DNA of 64,000 bases from NCBI GenBank assembly GCA_027924585.1, contig BSBM01000036.1, positions 1-64,000 on the forward strand, in the 5' to 3' direction. The translations under genes were made by a program, and so were the position numbers. The notes beneath the pieces are model-generated. The model saw only the letters and a list, made by a program, of their open reading frames with translations, did not search any database and had not been told where the DNA came from. The number at the start of each line of letters is the position of its first letter. Within the stretch, counting starts at the first letter, position 1. Source of the stretch: Larix kaempferi. Its lineage: Eukaryota > Streptophyta > Pinopsida > Pinales > Pinaceae. This document shows, piece after piece, positions 22,928 to 35,883 of the stretch.

Positions 22928-24394
22928 TTTTGGGAGATGGAATTGTCACTATTTTGCTACGTTCTTCCTATTACTTATTATCCATTTTGCCTATAACTAT
23001 CCATTTTTACAAGAACATTGGTATTTATGATGATATTTTGTGCTTATTTACTTTGTATTTTGAAATTTTGATCAACCCAAGATGAAATTATACCATGTTT
23101 GATTACCTTGTAGATTTTGGATGTAGGTCTAGGACATGGGAAAGCATTTTGCAATTCAAAGCTACATATCCTCCCCAAAAGTGAAATGTTGGGCTACAGA
23201 TCTACCAAGTTCATTGGTTTGAATGCTCTAGTTGTCTGGATAAGAAATACGAGCAAATGGATTCGTTGATCTCAGTCTCTATATGGATTCATAGCAATGG
23301 CATGCTATGATTCTATCGCATATCTTGTTCCAACCAACTTGTCCAAAGATGGAAGGCGACCTCTTCGTGCACACATGTTCATGATTCATTCATATATGAG
23401 CAAAAAATTGTTGGGGAATCAAATCATGATGTTCTAATTTTTCCTTCATGGTGTTCTAAAGAATTTGAGAAGCCCGACTATTGTGTATTGATCTCCTATC
23501 TTGTATTGTATAATTGTGCCATGTCTCTCCACATGAACAATATTAATGAATAGGAAATGAACGTAATGAAGCGAGAACTGTAAGGTGTTTCCTTCATATC
23601 ATTTTCATAGAAAAATTCTTTCTTTTGCAGATTTATGTTCATGCTTTGAGTAGCATTGTGAATTAAAGCAAGAAGTGTACCTTTCCAAGAGAGTTAGGGC
23701 CTGGCTCTGCTTGGACACAAACTCATAGGTGTGTTGTGTTTGTTTTAGATTTCATAGTTGTTAGTTTAATTATTTCCATTGAGTATTTACTATAGAAATA
23801 CATTGTGTTGTGATTTCAAGTACATACATTTAAATCAAATATTGAATTAATGGGTGTATGTTCAGCTGATTGTGGTCCCAAGTTTCCACTTCTTTTATGC
23901 ATAAACTGTTTTGGAATTGAGCAAAGAATATAGTTTTCCTAAGAAGGACTTGACTCACTCTTACTCTGCTTAGAACTTTCTTTGTTTTTTCATTTCTTTC
24001 TATCTTACAGCAATGTGGTTTAATTTTGCAAAGTGTGCTTTTATTTTGAAAGAGTGGTGTGTGGAGCATAAACAACTATAATGTAGGCTTGGGTCTCATC
24101 ACTAGAGGATAACCTTGTAGCACTTGAAGCTAGATAATTGGTCCTCTTTAATTTTTGCAAGTGTGATGCGACATTGACCTTATGTGCATGTTATCAGGTT
24201 TCGATCTGTGAATTAGACAACCTTAACTTTGCCTTCAGTCATATGTTGCAAGTTTGAATTAGCTTATAGAAATCACTCCTAGATTAAGCTTCATTCTTGT
24301 ATATACAGTGCTGGTAACCTTGAAATAAAATAATTAACCTGGTTTATAATTAAATGTTTTATGCATTAGAGGAAATCATTATTGTCACCCAACA
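22928..24394 (+). repeat. Gyp-E 5' LTR (about 1467 bp)
   Basis: Starts TTTTGGGAGATGG (ancestral TGTTAGGAGATGG by comparison with 61316) and ends CACCCAACA before the primer site. The first 590 bp align with 61316-61889: for example AACAC/TTGGTATTTATGATGATA, TCATAGCAATG and TTTTTCCTTCATGGTGTTCT. Short open frames inside are not conserved between the copies. Confidence 0.85.
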
Positions 24395-24397
24395 TTT

Positions 24398-24417
24398 TGG
24401 CGTCATTTCTGGGGAGG
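24398..24417 (+). other. Gyp-E primer-binding site
   Basis: TGGCGTCATTTCTGGGGAGG, 3 bases after the LTR. This resembles the TGGCGCC-type site of many plant gypsy elements (usually assigned to tRNA-Asp, from memory), unlike the initiator-Met type of the other elements here. Confidence 0.8.
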
Positions 24418-24608
24418 TTTCCAAGGTTTGATAGCATAATTAGTGTTGATTTCAGTAGTGCTTTCTTTTTTTCAGTTTAGGATGAATGAATTATAGAGCT
24501 TTAGAAAGTGAGGTGAAAGAACCATCCCCACCCCCACCACTAACCTTACTACAGGTAGAATGGGAAGATGGGACAGAGAGGAGGACAACGAGGAAGATAG
24601 GGGCATGT
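24418..24608 (+). other. Gyp-E leader, left of NA-A
   Basis: The leader is interrupted at 24608 by NA-A and resumes at 31693. An in-frame coding-like stretch precedes the break (around 24545-24608). No long open frame is present. Confidence 0.6.
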
Positions 24609-26740
24609 CGTAATGTCCCTTTTTTTTTAAATTTATTAAAATGGTGAAATTTTCAACTTTTTTCACTAGTTCGACCTTTGACTGGTATCAGTCTCTTGGT
24701 CTCCAAATGACTCCCAATGCTCCCAAATTGTTACAGAAGGTGTATGGATGATATTAGGACATAATTATGAGTTTCATGGATGCTTTAGAGTCTTCAATAG
24801 GCTTCTACAACTCTCCTTTAATTTCTGGACAAAGTAGGGAGTTTGACTGGCAATTTCTCTTTGACTAGTATTGGTCTCTTGGTCTCCAAATTACTCCAAA
24901 TTCTCCCAAATTGTTACAGAAGGTGTATGTATGATATTAAAACATCATTATTAGGTTCATGGATTCTTTAGAGTCTTCAAAATCTTTCTGCAACTCTCCT
25001 TTAAGTTCTGGCCAAATTAGGGAGTTTGACTAGCAATTTGGGGTTCAAATCCCCCCCTGGGTAGATGCTGGAAATGGCTCTCCAAATGCTATGGGACCCT
25101 CTCTAATTTCAGAAACGAAGTAGGGGATGTTTAGGGTACATAAATATGGTCTCATATGCAGCACCATTCAGTTTATTGAGTCTTCTACAACCCTCTCAAA
25201 TCAGATACAAAAATACTAGTTTCGACCTTGGGGGAAATGATAGTAAATCTTCACAAATGGTTATGAAACTTAAGAATATTGCTCCAAATGCTTGTATAAT
25301 GAATATGAAACTTCTTCAGCATATTAATGTCACTCAATACAACATTAATACTTCTGACATTGACTGAACCATTCGAATTTGATACCACTTCAAGTGCAAA
25401 TAACAAGGTATTGGGGAAATGACACCATTTGTTCATAGTTTAGCATTTTTACATCAAATATATTTGTGTTTCGACCTGAAAGTATTCTGAGAAGTAAAAA
25501 AATATTATATATATATCATATTACAAATATATGAGGCCTCAATAGCTATCCCAAATATTTCATCACCTCAACAAGTGCGCCTCTCCTCAAGGAGCGAGAA
25601 TATGCCAAGAAATAGAAGAATGGTTGTAGAAGAAAGTTAAAAGAGATGTGACCATGAGATTACCTGTAGCTTCAACCTATAAAAAAATACTCCATTAAAT
25701 CTCCAAATGAAAGGTCTTAATGTCCTTTCCAATTACCAACTAGGATGGGAATCTTTCACCCTCGAAATTGGTGATAAGGCAAGTAGAGTAGCACTCCACT
25801 AGCTCTCCTCTCCAAATGAAAAATGCAAATTCTAAAATGATAAAAAGCCACCATACCTATTTTTTATTGTATTTTATAAACTTCTAATTTCCTCCATGGG
25901 TCAAATTCCTTCCAACAGCTTCATGCCAACTCAAGTTGGGAAGAAATTCCCAAGTATGCCACTTGTCCTTCCAATTCTAGCCCCCTCCTTCTCCAAATTC
26001 GAATTGGTGTCTCTTTGGATGCACTAACTCCATTGAGCACTCTGTTGGAGGCTATGTTTATCCCTGACATGTCATATATGTCATATGTCAGCATTCAAGT
26101 CTGATTTGTGTCATAGGTGTCATAGCATCTTCATCATCGTTGTCATAGAGCTAGGGAATCTAGTCCAAGTGTCCCACTAGTTCCAACATGCCTCTTCCTC
26201 TTCCATGGGAGTTACTCTTCCACTCCAATTCGACCTTATTTGAGTCATTCCAATTTTATTGAACTTCTAACTCATCCCAAGAACATTGGTAGTCTTATGG
26301 ATTCGAAATGACAAGAGGAGGATGCCATGTGGCATAGAAAATCTAGCTTGTGTGGGTCCCACATCCTCGATCTGTCTTCATGATCAATTTCCACTTTGAT
26401 TTTCCCTTATCTCCTTTATTAAATATTTATGCTATTATAATGTACAAATATCATTTATTATCCCCCATATTTCAAATCCCAATGCTTCCACCCCCAACCT
26501 AGGGAACTAGTAATTTTCCTCCATGACAGTTCATTTGGATGGGTATATTACAAACTTTGAATTGGGAATTTCTCTTAATGTGACCCACCTTCTCCATTTG
26601 GATCTAATTTAACATTATTACTAACTTGGGCATCATTCTTGTTAATTATTTGACCCTTAGCATCAATTTGACAAACTATCATGAGTTTGGCCAAGGGGCT
26701 TAGGCCATTGTGACCCAATGCAAAATTTTGGGACATGACA
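24609..26740 (-). repeat. NA-A 3' LTR (2132 bp)
   Basis: The plus-strand left edge CGTAATGTCCC and right edge GGGACATGACA form nearly perfect 11-bp inverted termini. Near the left edge a segment of about 186 bp is duplicated in tandem (TTTGACTGGTAT at about 24676 and TTTGACTAGTAT at about 24862). Confidence 0.95.
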
Positions 26741-26756
26741 AATCCTCCCTTCCAAA
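26741..26756 (-). other. NA-A polypurine tract
   Basis: Minus-strand TTGGAAGGGAGGATT abuts the 3' LTR. Confidence 0.88.
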
Positions 26757-26907
26757 TATTGCTTGTCCTCAAGCAATTTTAACACATGTATGTGGAAGAA
26801 CCTGCTTTATTTCCAAAATTTTTCTTCCCAAAACTTCTCTTCTAAAACTTATCTGATACCACTGCATAATTCTTGAAGTTGCCACTGTGTTGCCCAACTT
26901 TTAGTTT

Positions 26908-29412
26908 TCAAGATTCCATGAAGATTTTAGAGAGGAACCACCATGCTTGTTGTTGCACTACTCTGATTAAAATAAATTTATTAAGTGGAGAATCCATCTC
27001 CCATACTGATTTTTTCCCAAAAAATTTGAAAGCAATGGGACTAAAAATTATCCCAGGGTCCCATTGCTTGTACTGCACTCCAACAATTAAGAGTGCTCTC
27101 CAACCCATACCATCAAGAAAGAGAATTCTTGGATCCCATTTTCTTGTATTCATTCTTCCAAACATCATGAGTACAAAATATATATCATCAAAGTACATAA
27201 CAACATAATAAAAATGTACATCAAGGAGGTGCCTCATCAAAAAATCATGAAAGTGCTTATACCTCCGAGTAAGTAGACCACCATTTGCCAAGTGCATACA
27301 AGTTTCAAGTGACCAATCAAATCTGATCCAATGACATAGATGAGGATCATGTGTCCTATAATGCTTCTCCAAAAGTATATAAGATGCATCAAAATAATCA
27401 GCCATGTGTTCTTTCATCCAAGAAGTGAATGAAGAACCTCCACTAAAATATGAACCAAGTAGGGATCAAGGAAAACAATAAGTCTTCAAGGGCCTCACAT
27501 AAGTAGAATTTGTGCATCTATGAACATGTGTATCATCAAGAAATAACAAAGGATGTTGCTGCTCATAATAATTTGCTCCAATCATATATCTCTTCACCCA
27601 AGTAGTGGATGAAGTTCCTCCAATATCAATTGAACTAAGCAAGGAGTAAGGAAAATCATGAGTCTTCAAGTGACTCAAGTGAACATCATAAGTGCATCCA
27701 TGTAGATGTGTCTCATCAGAAGGTAACAAGGGATGTTGCTGCAAGTGTAAATAATAAATGGATCTAATAATGTCATCATATAAAGGAGAGATAGGAGTTT
27801 CATACTCCTCATGTGGCACCATAAAAAATAAACCTTTCACCCATACTTCATTAGGATGAATGCTGCAAAATATGGAAGTGTAGGATGTAGGAGAATGAAC
27901 CAACTCACCCAAATGATCAGAAAGTGTAGAAGTTTCCTCATGTGAATGCTCCATAATGGTAAGATCATGCTCCTCCCTCAAAAGTGCAAAAATTTCCTCA
28001 TAGGTTGGCTCCAAGGTAGTGGAATAATACACTTCTTCAAAAATTGTGTCACCATTTCCAAGAGGAAACTCAAGTTCCTCTTCCACCACATCAAGTGCTT
28101 GAATCTCATTAATATCGTCTTTAAACACATCAAGCACATGTAATTTTACATGTTTCTCATGATCTACCATGTCATGAGAATCCTCCATGCAATCTACCAT
28201 CTGAAAATTTGAAACATAGGAGGGAGAACAAGTATATTGCAACCTTTCAAGAAGTTGCTCATTTTGAATTTTGAGTTTATGAATATCCTCATAATTCTTC
28301 AAGTATGAATCATGTAACAATTCATTAAACTCAACCAAATTGTTTTTATCAAAAATCAAAGACATGAAATTACCTTTGATGTTGCACATTGCTCTTTGTC
28401 TCTTCTCCATGTCTTCAAGGAATGATGGATCCTTCAATGAAGAAACCTTCCAACAAGAATTTGACACTAATGCTTGAGTGTTATGGAGAATGATAATGGT
28501 CTCTTGGATCTTCTTTTCAGTCATCTTTAATGACCCTTCAAGAAAAAGAAGATCTTGTAGGGGGGGCCTCCTCTTCTTCTTCCTTCTTACTTGGACCAAC
28601 TTCATGAAACTCAAGTGGTGATGGGAAAGTTGATCTTGTTTCTTCTTCAACTGCTACAAGGTCTTCATTCTCATGCGTAATGGAACTTTGGCTTGAAGCA
28701 ACACTTTCAAAATATATCTCTATGTCACCAACATAGAGGTGTGATCACCCATCAGTAGGTACTCCTTCATAGTTCAAGAATCCATCAGTAGATGCTCCTT
28801 GATTCATGTCCAAGGTAGAATGTGTCTCGAAATGATCTTCAATATTTTAATAGAATCTTCTTCAAGTTCATGGGATGTATGTTCATATTTATCCCTCAAG
28901 CAATCTGATACACTTTGCCCTTTGGTTTCCTTAAGATCAATACATTTGCAATCTTTTTTTGAAGAAAACCCTAAAACTCTCATCGAGTGGGAAATATATG
29001 CACCCCCTGAAGGTTCAGATATTTCACTACTCTTTTCACCCACACATATATGATTTTCTCTCCAAGGTCTTTTACAAGAATGGCATAAACATTTCTTCAC
29101 TAACTCCACATCTTTTGGAGTATTAATATTTGATTTGGAATCAATAAATTTAGGTGTAGTGAGCCTTGGTGTTCTCTAAAATTCATTTTCTCTATTATGG
29201 GGTCCTGTGCTTGAGAAAATATGCTCACCCATTGGCTTCTTTTCCTCATAATGAGAACTGTTGTTGCCTCCTATTACTCCTTTGCTCCCAAGTTGGCTAG
29301 CCAACAATTCGAATTCTTTCATCATCTGCTTGGTCATCTCTTCAAAGAGTGGTTTCATGAGTTTCCTAATCTCCTCACCATCATCTGAGGTTCCCTTTTC
29401 ATCCCTAGTCAT
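26908..29412 (-). pseudogene. NA-A internal protein of unknown function (broken)
   Basis: Not a recognised family. Minus-strand pieces at 29412-29176, 29109-28804, 28650-27466 (394 codons) and 27417-26908 read as one protein broken by a few stops. In order: an acidic block with E-E-M-T-K-Q-M-M-K-E-F; a zinc-knuckle-like C-x2-C-x7-H-x-C at 29085-29044; a Lys/Glu-rich coiled-coil-like centre; two repeat modules Q-Q-H-P-L-L...H-x-H-x-C-T...L-K-T; and a C-terminal part with Y-F-D-D-I-Y-F and two W-D-P-x-I motifs. The Y-F-D-D text is not in an RT context. It aligns clearly with NA-B, which supports real past coding. A gag origin is suggested only by the knuckle. Confidence 0.75.
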
Positions 29413-29547
29413 AGTTTCCTCAAAAACATTGCTCTCATTTTCCTACTTTTTCCTCTTCAACAAAAGCACTTTTGGTTTCAATATCTAATGGTGGTCCCTA
29501 ACTTATTTTCCTCATGAATATCAGACCAAATCAGGTTCCAATATCAT

Positions 29548-29559
29548 GCTCTAATACCA
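29548..29559 (-). other. NA-A primer-binding site
   Basis: Minus-strand TGGTATTAGAGC, one mismatch from the initiator-Met site, with a 1-base spacer to the LTR. Confidence 0.92.
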
Positions 29560-29560
29560 C

Positions 29561-31692
29561 TATAATGTCCCTTTTTTTGAAATTTATTAAAATGGTGAAA
29601 TTTTCAACTTTTTCCACTAGTTCGACCTTTGACTGGTATTGGTCTCTTGGTCTCCAAATGACTCCCAATGCTCCCAAATTGTTACATAAGGTGTATTAAT
29701 TATATTAGGACATAATTATGATTTTCAGGGATGCTTTATAGTCTTCAAGAGGCTTCTTCAACTCTCCTTTAAGTTCTGGACAAAGTAGGGAGTTTGACTA
29801 GCAATTTCTCTTTGACTAGTATTGGTCTCTTGGTCTCCAAATGACTCCAAATGCTCCCAAATTGTTAAATAAGGTGTATGGATGATATTATAACATAATT
29901 ATGAGGTTTATGGATTCTTTACAGTCTTAAAAAGGCTTCTTCAACTCTCCTTTAAGTTCTGGACAAAGTAGGGAGTTTGACTAGCAATTTGGGGTTCAAA
30001 TCCCCCCTAGGTAGATGCTGGAAATGGCTCTCCAAATGCTATGGGACCCTCTCTAATTTCTGAACAGAAGTAGGGTATTTTTAGGGGACATAAATATGGT
30101 CTCATATGCAGCACCATTCAGTTTATTGATTCTTCTACAACCCTCTCAAATCAGATACAAAAATACTAGTTTCGAAAATGATAGTAAATCTTCACAAATG
30201 GTTACGAAACTTAAGAATATTGCTCCAAATGCTTGTATAATGAATATGAAACTTCTTCAGAATATTAATTTCACCCCATACAACATTAATACATCATAAA
30301 TTGATTGAACCATTCGAATTTTATACCACTTCAAGTGCAAATAACAAGGTATTGGGAAAATGACACCATTTGTTCAAAGTTTAGCATTTTTACATCAAAT
30401 CTCTTTGTGTTTCGACCTGAAAGTCTTTTGAAAAGTAAAAATAGAGTATATATATAATATTACAAATATATGGGGCCTAAATATCTATCCCAAATAGTTC
30501 ATCACCTCAACAAGTGCACCTCTCCTCAAGGAGCAAGAATATGCCAAGAAATAGAAGAATGGTTGTAGAAGCAAGCTGAAAGAGATGTGACCATGAGCTT
30601 CCCTATAGCTTCAACCTGTAAAAAAAGACTCCATTAAAGCTCCAAATGAAATGTCTTAATAGCATTTCCAATTACCAACTAGGATTGGAATCTTTCACCC
30701 TCGAAATTGGTGATAAGGCAAGTAGAGTAGCACTCCCCTATCTCTCCTCTCCAAATGCAAAAGGAAAATTCTAAAATGATCAAAATCCACCATCCCTCTT
30801 TTTTATTGTCTTTTATAAACTTCTAATGTCCTCAATGGGTATAATTCCTTCCAAGAGCTTCATGCCAACTCAAGTTGGGAAGAGATTCCCAAGTATGCCA
30901 CTTTTCCTTCCAATTCTAGCCCCCTCCTTCTCCAAATTCGAATTGGTGACTCTTTGGCTGCCCTAACTCCCTTGAGCGCCCTTTTGGAGGCTATGTTTAG
31001 CCCTGACATGTCATATATGTTAGATGTCAGCATTCAGGTTTGATTTGTGTCATAGGTGTCATATCATCTTCATCATTGTTGTCATAGAGCTAGGGAATCT
31101 AGTCCAAGTGTCCCACTAGTTCCAAAATGCCTCTTCCTCTTCCATGGGAGTTACTCTTCCACTCCAATTCGACCTTAATTGAGTCATGCCAAGTATATTT
31201 ACCCTCCAACTCATCACAAGAGCATTGGGATTCTTATGGATTTGAAATTACAAGAGGAGGATGCCATGTGGCATAGAAAATCTAGCTTGTGTGGGTCACA
31301 CATCCTTCATGTGTCTTCATGATCAATTGCCACTTTGATTTTCCCTTGTATTTATTTATTTATCTCCTTTATTAAATATTTATGCTATTCTAATTTCCAA
31401 ACATCATTTATTATCCCCCTTATTTCAAATCCCAATGCTTCCACCCCCAACCTAGGGAACTAGTAATTTTCCTCCATGACAATTCATTTGGATGGGTATA
31501 TTACAAAATTTGAATTGGAATTTCTCTTAATGTGACCCACCTTGTCCATTTGGATCTAATTTAACATTATTACTAACTTGTACATCATTCTTGGCAATTA
31601 TTTGACCCTTAGCATCAATTTGACAAACTATCATGAGCATGGCCAAGGGCCTTAGGCCATTGTAACCCAATGCAAAATTTTGGGACATGACA
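29561..31692 (-). repeat. NA-A 5' LTR (2132 bp)
   Basis: The plus-strand left edge is TATAATGTCCC (ancestral TG) and the right edge GGGACATGACA. It pairs with 24609-26740 end to end. Confidence 0.95.
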
Positions 31693-31697
31693 CATGT

Positions 31698-33745
31698 TCA
31701 TGAGTTAGAACCTCTTTCAGTTGTAAATTTTCCAAATATGGAAGAACCATCATCTACAACTGAAAAATCATCAATGTATAAGTGAAGAATCTGGGAATCA
31801 TCTTCTTATAGGAGGATAGAGGTATATAGACAATCTGAACGAGGGTCAAAATTCTAAACCTAAAGAATAGAATAATCATGTTGAAGAACCCACATATTAT
31901 GTATCTACACACGAGTCCAGAATTGACTGGGGTCCTCTTTTCTTGAAGACTCTAGACTGCTCGAACAATTCAGAAGAAAGAATGGCAGATGATAAAGGAG
32001 GTGCATCTAATGTTACCTTTGAATTTCCAATTGGGGATATTGTTGGGAAAGCACCAATGAAGAATATCCCCTTATCAGCTCTTCCCACCTTTCATGGTTT
32101 TCCTCTTGAGGACCTTGACGCATTTCTCTTTGAGTTTGATGTTTTGTGTAGAAGTTATGATTATTTATCTAACACACCAAAACTTAAGTTGTTCCCCACC
32201 ACATTAAATAATGAAACGATGCGATGGTTTATGGGACTAGGAGGACAAACTATATTTACATGGACATACATGAGGCAAGCCTTCCTCAAGAAGTATCGAG
32301 ATTATTGCAGGGTTAAGAATCTTATGGAGGAACTTTTTAAAATGACTCAACGAGATGATGAGAGTCTGGAAGATTATGTGGAGATATTTCACTATAATTT
32401 GCAGAGATATAAGCATAATAACTTAGATAAAGAAACTCAGAGAACCATTTTTCTTAGAGGGATAAAAGATGAATGTATTGATATCCTGAACCTTATGGCG
32501 AAGGGAGATGTTTCTCAACTGGGTTTCGCTGAAATTTGCGATCTTTACAGTAGCTATTCTAGAGGTAGATGAAGAGCGGGGAAAGGCACCTGAGAAGCAA
32601 TAACCAGGATGACCAAGACAACTTCTGGGGGAGTTTCACAGACATAACTAGGTAACTTGTTGGATGATTTGAAAATGAATTTTAAGTTCTTTAGCTTCCC
32701 AACTTGATGCCTTGCAGGCTAAGCAAAAGCAATTCGAAATAGAGAAGGCCATGGTTGTATTCTATCCCAAATGCAGGCATAAACACCCTCTTAAAGAATG
32801 TCCTCTCAATAGTGTTGAATTTTGTTGCATTTGTGAAAAAGAGCATGCAAAAAGCAGTTGTCCTTCTTTACCAAATATGAAATCAATCTATGAAGGAACA
32901 AGGGAGGTAGAAAACGCTTGTTTTATCACTTCAAAAAGGCCATGGAAGCCAAGGCTAGTAGGTATCACGCAAGACCCTGCTCAATTTTTAAACTAACCTA
33001 TAGACACAACAAGATCCCCCTCAAATGCAATGGATATCCCAATGGTATGCTCCTCCATCATGGGAAAAATGGCTACCTCAAATGACCAATATTATCCTTG
33101 TAAACATGGATGGATAGGTTCATCATCTAGCAACCCACAGTTTCCAGTACCTCCACAACCTCAAAATCAACAACAACAATTGTAGTTGCCTCCCAATAAC
33201 CCTACTCAACCCCAAATGCATGTCCAACCTAACCCCAATCCAAATAATAAGTCATCTTGGTCAGCTTATGTTGTTGAGATGCAAGGGTTTCCCACCTATT
33301 ATGTCTCTCCGGAAGAGCGCCAATGAGTAACCCTTAGATTTGGAAGAGTGTTGAATCAAGGGAATCCTCAAATTCTTACTAAGCCTAAGGATGAGTATAT
33401 TCAACAACTAGAACTGAATCATCCTAAACAAGAATATTTAGAGAGTGCACAAACCACCCATTTCAAACTTCTTACCAACCAAATATGATTGGGAATTCAC
33501 AATCTCCACCCTATCATGAAAGGTTAGGATTGGAAAATCCCCCTACTCAACCTAAATTTGATTTGATGGGTGAGATGCGGAATGTCTGCATTACAATCCC
33601 TCTTTTTCAAGCAATTAAAGATATCTCGATTTATGCTAAGGCAATGAGAGAATTTTGTGTTAAGAAACCAAGTAGGAAGAATAAGGACCCATCTACTATC
33701 CATTTCATTGAACAATTGGCAGAATTGATGACTAGAAAATATTGA
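31698..33745 (+). pseudogene. Gyp-E gag
   Basis: The main gag frame, 31943-32572, holds the Retrotrans_gag domain: L-P-T-F-H-G-F-P, then F-E-F-D-V-L-C-R-S-Y, R-W-F-M-G-L-G, and D-E-S-L-E-D-Y-V. A stop separates it from 32712-32996, which has two zinc motifs, C-x2-C-like K-C-R-H-K-H-P-L-K-E-C and C-C-I-C-E-K-E-H-x4-C, a pairing common in plant Athila/Tat gag. A Pro/Gln-rich linker (33000-33300) follows and the frame resumes at 33485-33745. Codons before 31943 (31698 on) read as a degenerate N-terminal extension joined to the leader left of NA-A. Confidence 0.88.
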
Positions 33746-34150
33746 CTCCTAAATATAAAGACCTAGGTAACCCCATAGTAGATGTCTATATTAAAGGAAT
33801 TCATATTCAAAATACCTTATTAGACCTTGGGGATCCTATTAATATAATGACTATGGAAGTGGTGGAACATCTTGGGATAAATCCTAGAGGAACCCCCACA
33901 ATCCTGGAACTAGCAGACCGCTCTACCATTTGAACGATGGGATTTCTTGAAGACATAGTTTTCTGTGGACTCATGGGAGTACCCGACAGATTTCATGGAT
34001 CTGTATCCAAAATCACAGTTGAGGGAACATCCTCTTATACTTGGTAGGCCATGGTTGGTCACAACCAATGCCTATATTGGCTATAGATCTGGTAATATGA
34101 CTATATCCCATGGGAATTCGACCAAGTAACTCACATTGTATGCTCTCTCC
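33742..34150 (+). pseudogene. Gyp-E protease
   Basis: The aspartic protease has the active-site block L-L-D-L-G-D-P-I-N-I-M near 33808-33840. The family form is D-L-G-A-S, so A is replaced by D next to the catalytic site. A stop at 33931 and frame changes follow. The L-I-L-G-R-P-W-L block near 34035 marks the end of the domain. It lies between gag and RT, as in gypsy pol. Confidence 0.82.
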
Positions 34151-34159
34151 AGGCCTAGA

Positions 34160-35330
34160 ATTGATTTGGATAATTCCCTTTGGATAGAAGAAGAATATTG
34201 GGACCAAAATACACAACCAGATTTAACCATTGAAAAGGCCTTATCCTTCAAACATGAAACTAAAGACAATGTAATTGGCACTTTTCTTATCCATTCAGCC
34301 TCATCTTCTCATTCAAATTCCCATATATTGAATAATATTTTACAACCATCAGTTCAGAAAAAATATGAGAACCCTCCCATTGATCCCCGGGCTACAATTT
34401 CATGCTAAAAAACTAAGCTCACTAGTGTACCAATAGAAATTGAGCCTGGGAAGAATTTGAATATCAACCCACATTTGTCACATGTGCAAAGGGATCAATT
34501 GATTAATCTCCTGAATCGACAGAAAGAGTCATTTGCATGGGAGTATATGGATATGAAAGGCATCCACCCTGATTTGTGTACTCGCCACATCTATATCCAT
34601 CTTGATACCTAACTAGTTAGAAAACCTCAACGCCAGATGAACTCTCTTTTGAAAGATATTGTTAATGAAGAATTGCGAAAAAAATTAAATGATATCCAAT
34701 AAGCAGTGGGTTTCACCCTTGGTAATTGTCCCCAAAAAGAACATGAATTGGAGAAGTTGTGTTGACTATAGGGAATGAAACAAATCCACACAAAAGGACC
34801 ATTTTACCTTTCCTTTTGTTGATCTTGTGCTTGAAACATTGGCTGGGAAACAATTTTTCTCCTTTCTCGATAGGTTTAGTGGGTACAACCAACTCTATAT
34901 TGCTTTGGAAGATCAATATAAGACCACCTTTACCTGTCCTTAGGGAACTTCGCCTATAGGGTTTTTCCTTTTGGACTCTGCAATGCCCCTACTACTTTTC
35001 AAAGGGATGTTTTAGGAATATTTTCTGATTTGAATCATAACTGTGTCGAAATATACATGGATGACTTCACAATTTATGTTCATACTTTTAATGAAACTTT
35101 ATGTAATATTGAGAAGGTATTGAAAATATGTAAGGAAACTAACCTCTCACTCAGCCACGAAAAGTGTCACATGTTACTTAAAGAAGGAATTGTACTAGTA
35201 CATCAAGTTTTAGCTAAGGGAATCAAAGTGGACCCAACAAAGATAGAGGTAATAGTCAATCTTTTGGTTCCTAAATCATAGAAAGAGGTACGTAGTTTTC
35301 TGGGTCACGCTGTTTATTATCATTGATTCA
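34160..35330 (+). pseudogene. Gyp-E reverse transcriptase
   Basis: After a linker, S-F-A-W-x-Y-x-D-M-K-G-I-H-P and H-I-Y-I-H at 34520-34610 open the RT. The D-R-F-S-G-Y-N-Q block near 34872 keeps the first catalytic aspartate, F-P-F-G-L-C-N-A-P-T-T-F-Q-R is at about 34965-35005, and the Y-M-D-D box is intact at 35054-35065. G-H-x-V-x-x-x-G-I-x-V-D-P follows. There are at least three stops and two frame shifts (one near 34695 and one near 34930). Confidence 0.9.
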
Positions 35331-35883
35331 TTGAACAATTTACTAAACTAACATCTCCCTTATTTTCTTTACTTTCTAAAGATGTATATTTTATATGGAC
35401 TAACAATTGACAATCTTCTTTTACATCATTAAAGGATCAACTGATGAGGACTATAGTTTTGAGAGGTCCTGACTGGTCTTTACTCTTCCATATTTCCACA
35501 AATGCACCAGAAAAAGCAATAGGAGCAATACTAGGGAAGTAGGAAGAGCAAAAGCCTTATGCTATTTATTTCATTAGTAAGAATTTATCCCCTGCCAAGC
35601 TTAAATACTTGGTAACCGAAAAATAATTGTCGTTGTATATTCAATAAATAAGTTTGGTCACTACATTATTGGATATGAGGTATTTATGCATATCGGTCAC
35701 TCAATTATCTTATATTTAATGAATAAATATATTACAAATCCTAGAGTAATTAGATGGTTACTATTATTGCAAGAGTTTGACATTACTATCATTGATAAGC
35801 CAGGAAAGGATAATGTTGTCGCAGTCTTCCTTTCTCGACTCACTGATGATAATAATGAACCTATTCTGGTAGAGGACAAATTT
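35331..35883 (+). pseudogene. Gyp-E RNase H
   Basis: Blocks P-D-W-S-L-L-F-H-I near 35467-35495, then T-N-A-P where the family has T-D-A-S (codon 35501-35503 AAT, catalytic Asp to Asn), then G-A-I-L-G, Y-F-I-S-K-N-L-S-P-A, and the connection-like H-S-I-I-L-Y-L-M-N-K, R-W-L-L-L-L-Q-E-F and S-R-L-T-D. Stops at 35540 and 35625 and a shift near 35680 break it. Confidence 0.87.

Larger units (their letters stand above)
24609..31692 (-). mobile_element. NA-A: pol-less LTR retrotransposon with its own ORF (7.1 kb)
   Basis: Direct LTRs 24609-26740 and 29561-31692 have identical length (2132 bp). An exact 5-bp target duplication CATGT lies at 24604-24608 and 31693-31697. A primer-binding site of initiator-Met type and a polypurine tract are present, so the element is complete. 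The 2.8-kb interior has no protease, RT or integrase motif on either strand but carries a long minus-strand coding region related to that of NA-B. It must have been mobilised by another element's enzymes. By-eye LTR divergence is about 8% over the first 240 bp. Confidence 0.95.

Noticed and set aside
26873-28143. Plus-strand frames across the NA-A interior
   Set aside because: They are shadows of the longer minus-strand coding region, which alone is conserved in NA-B.
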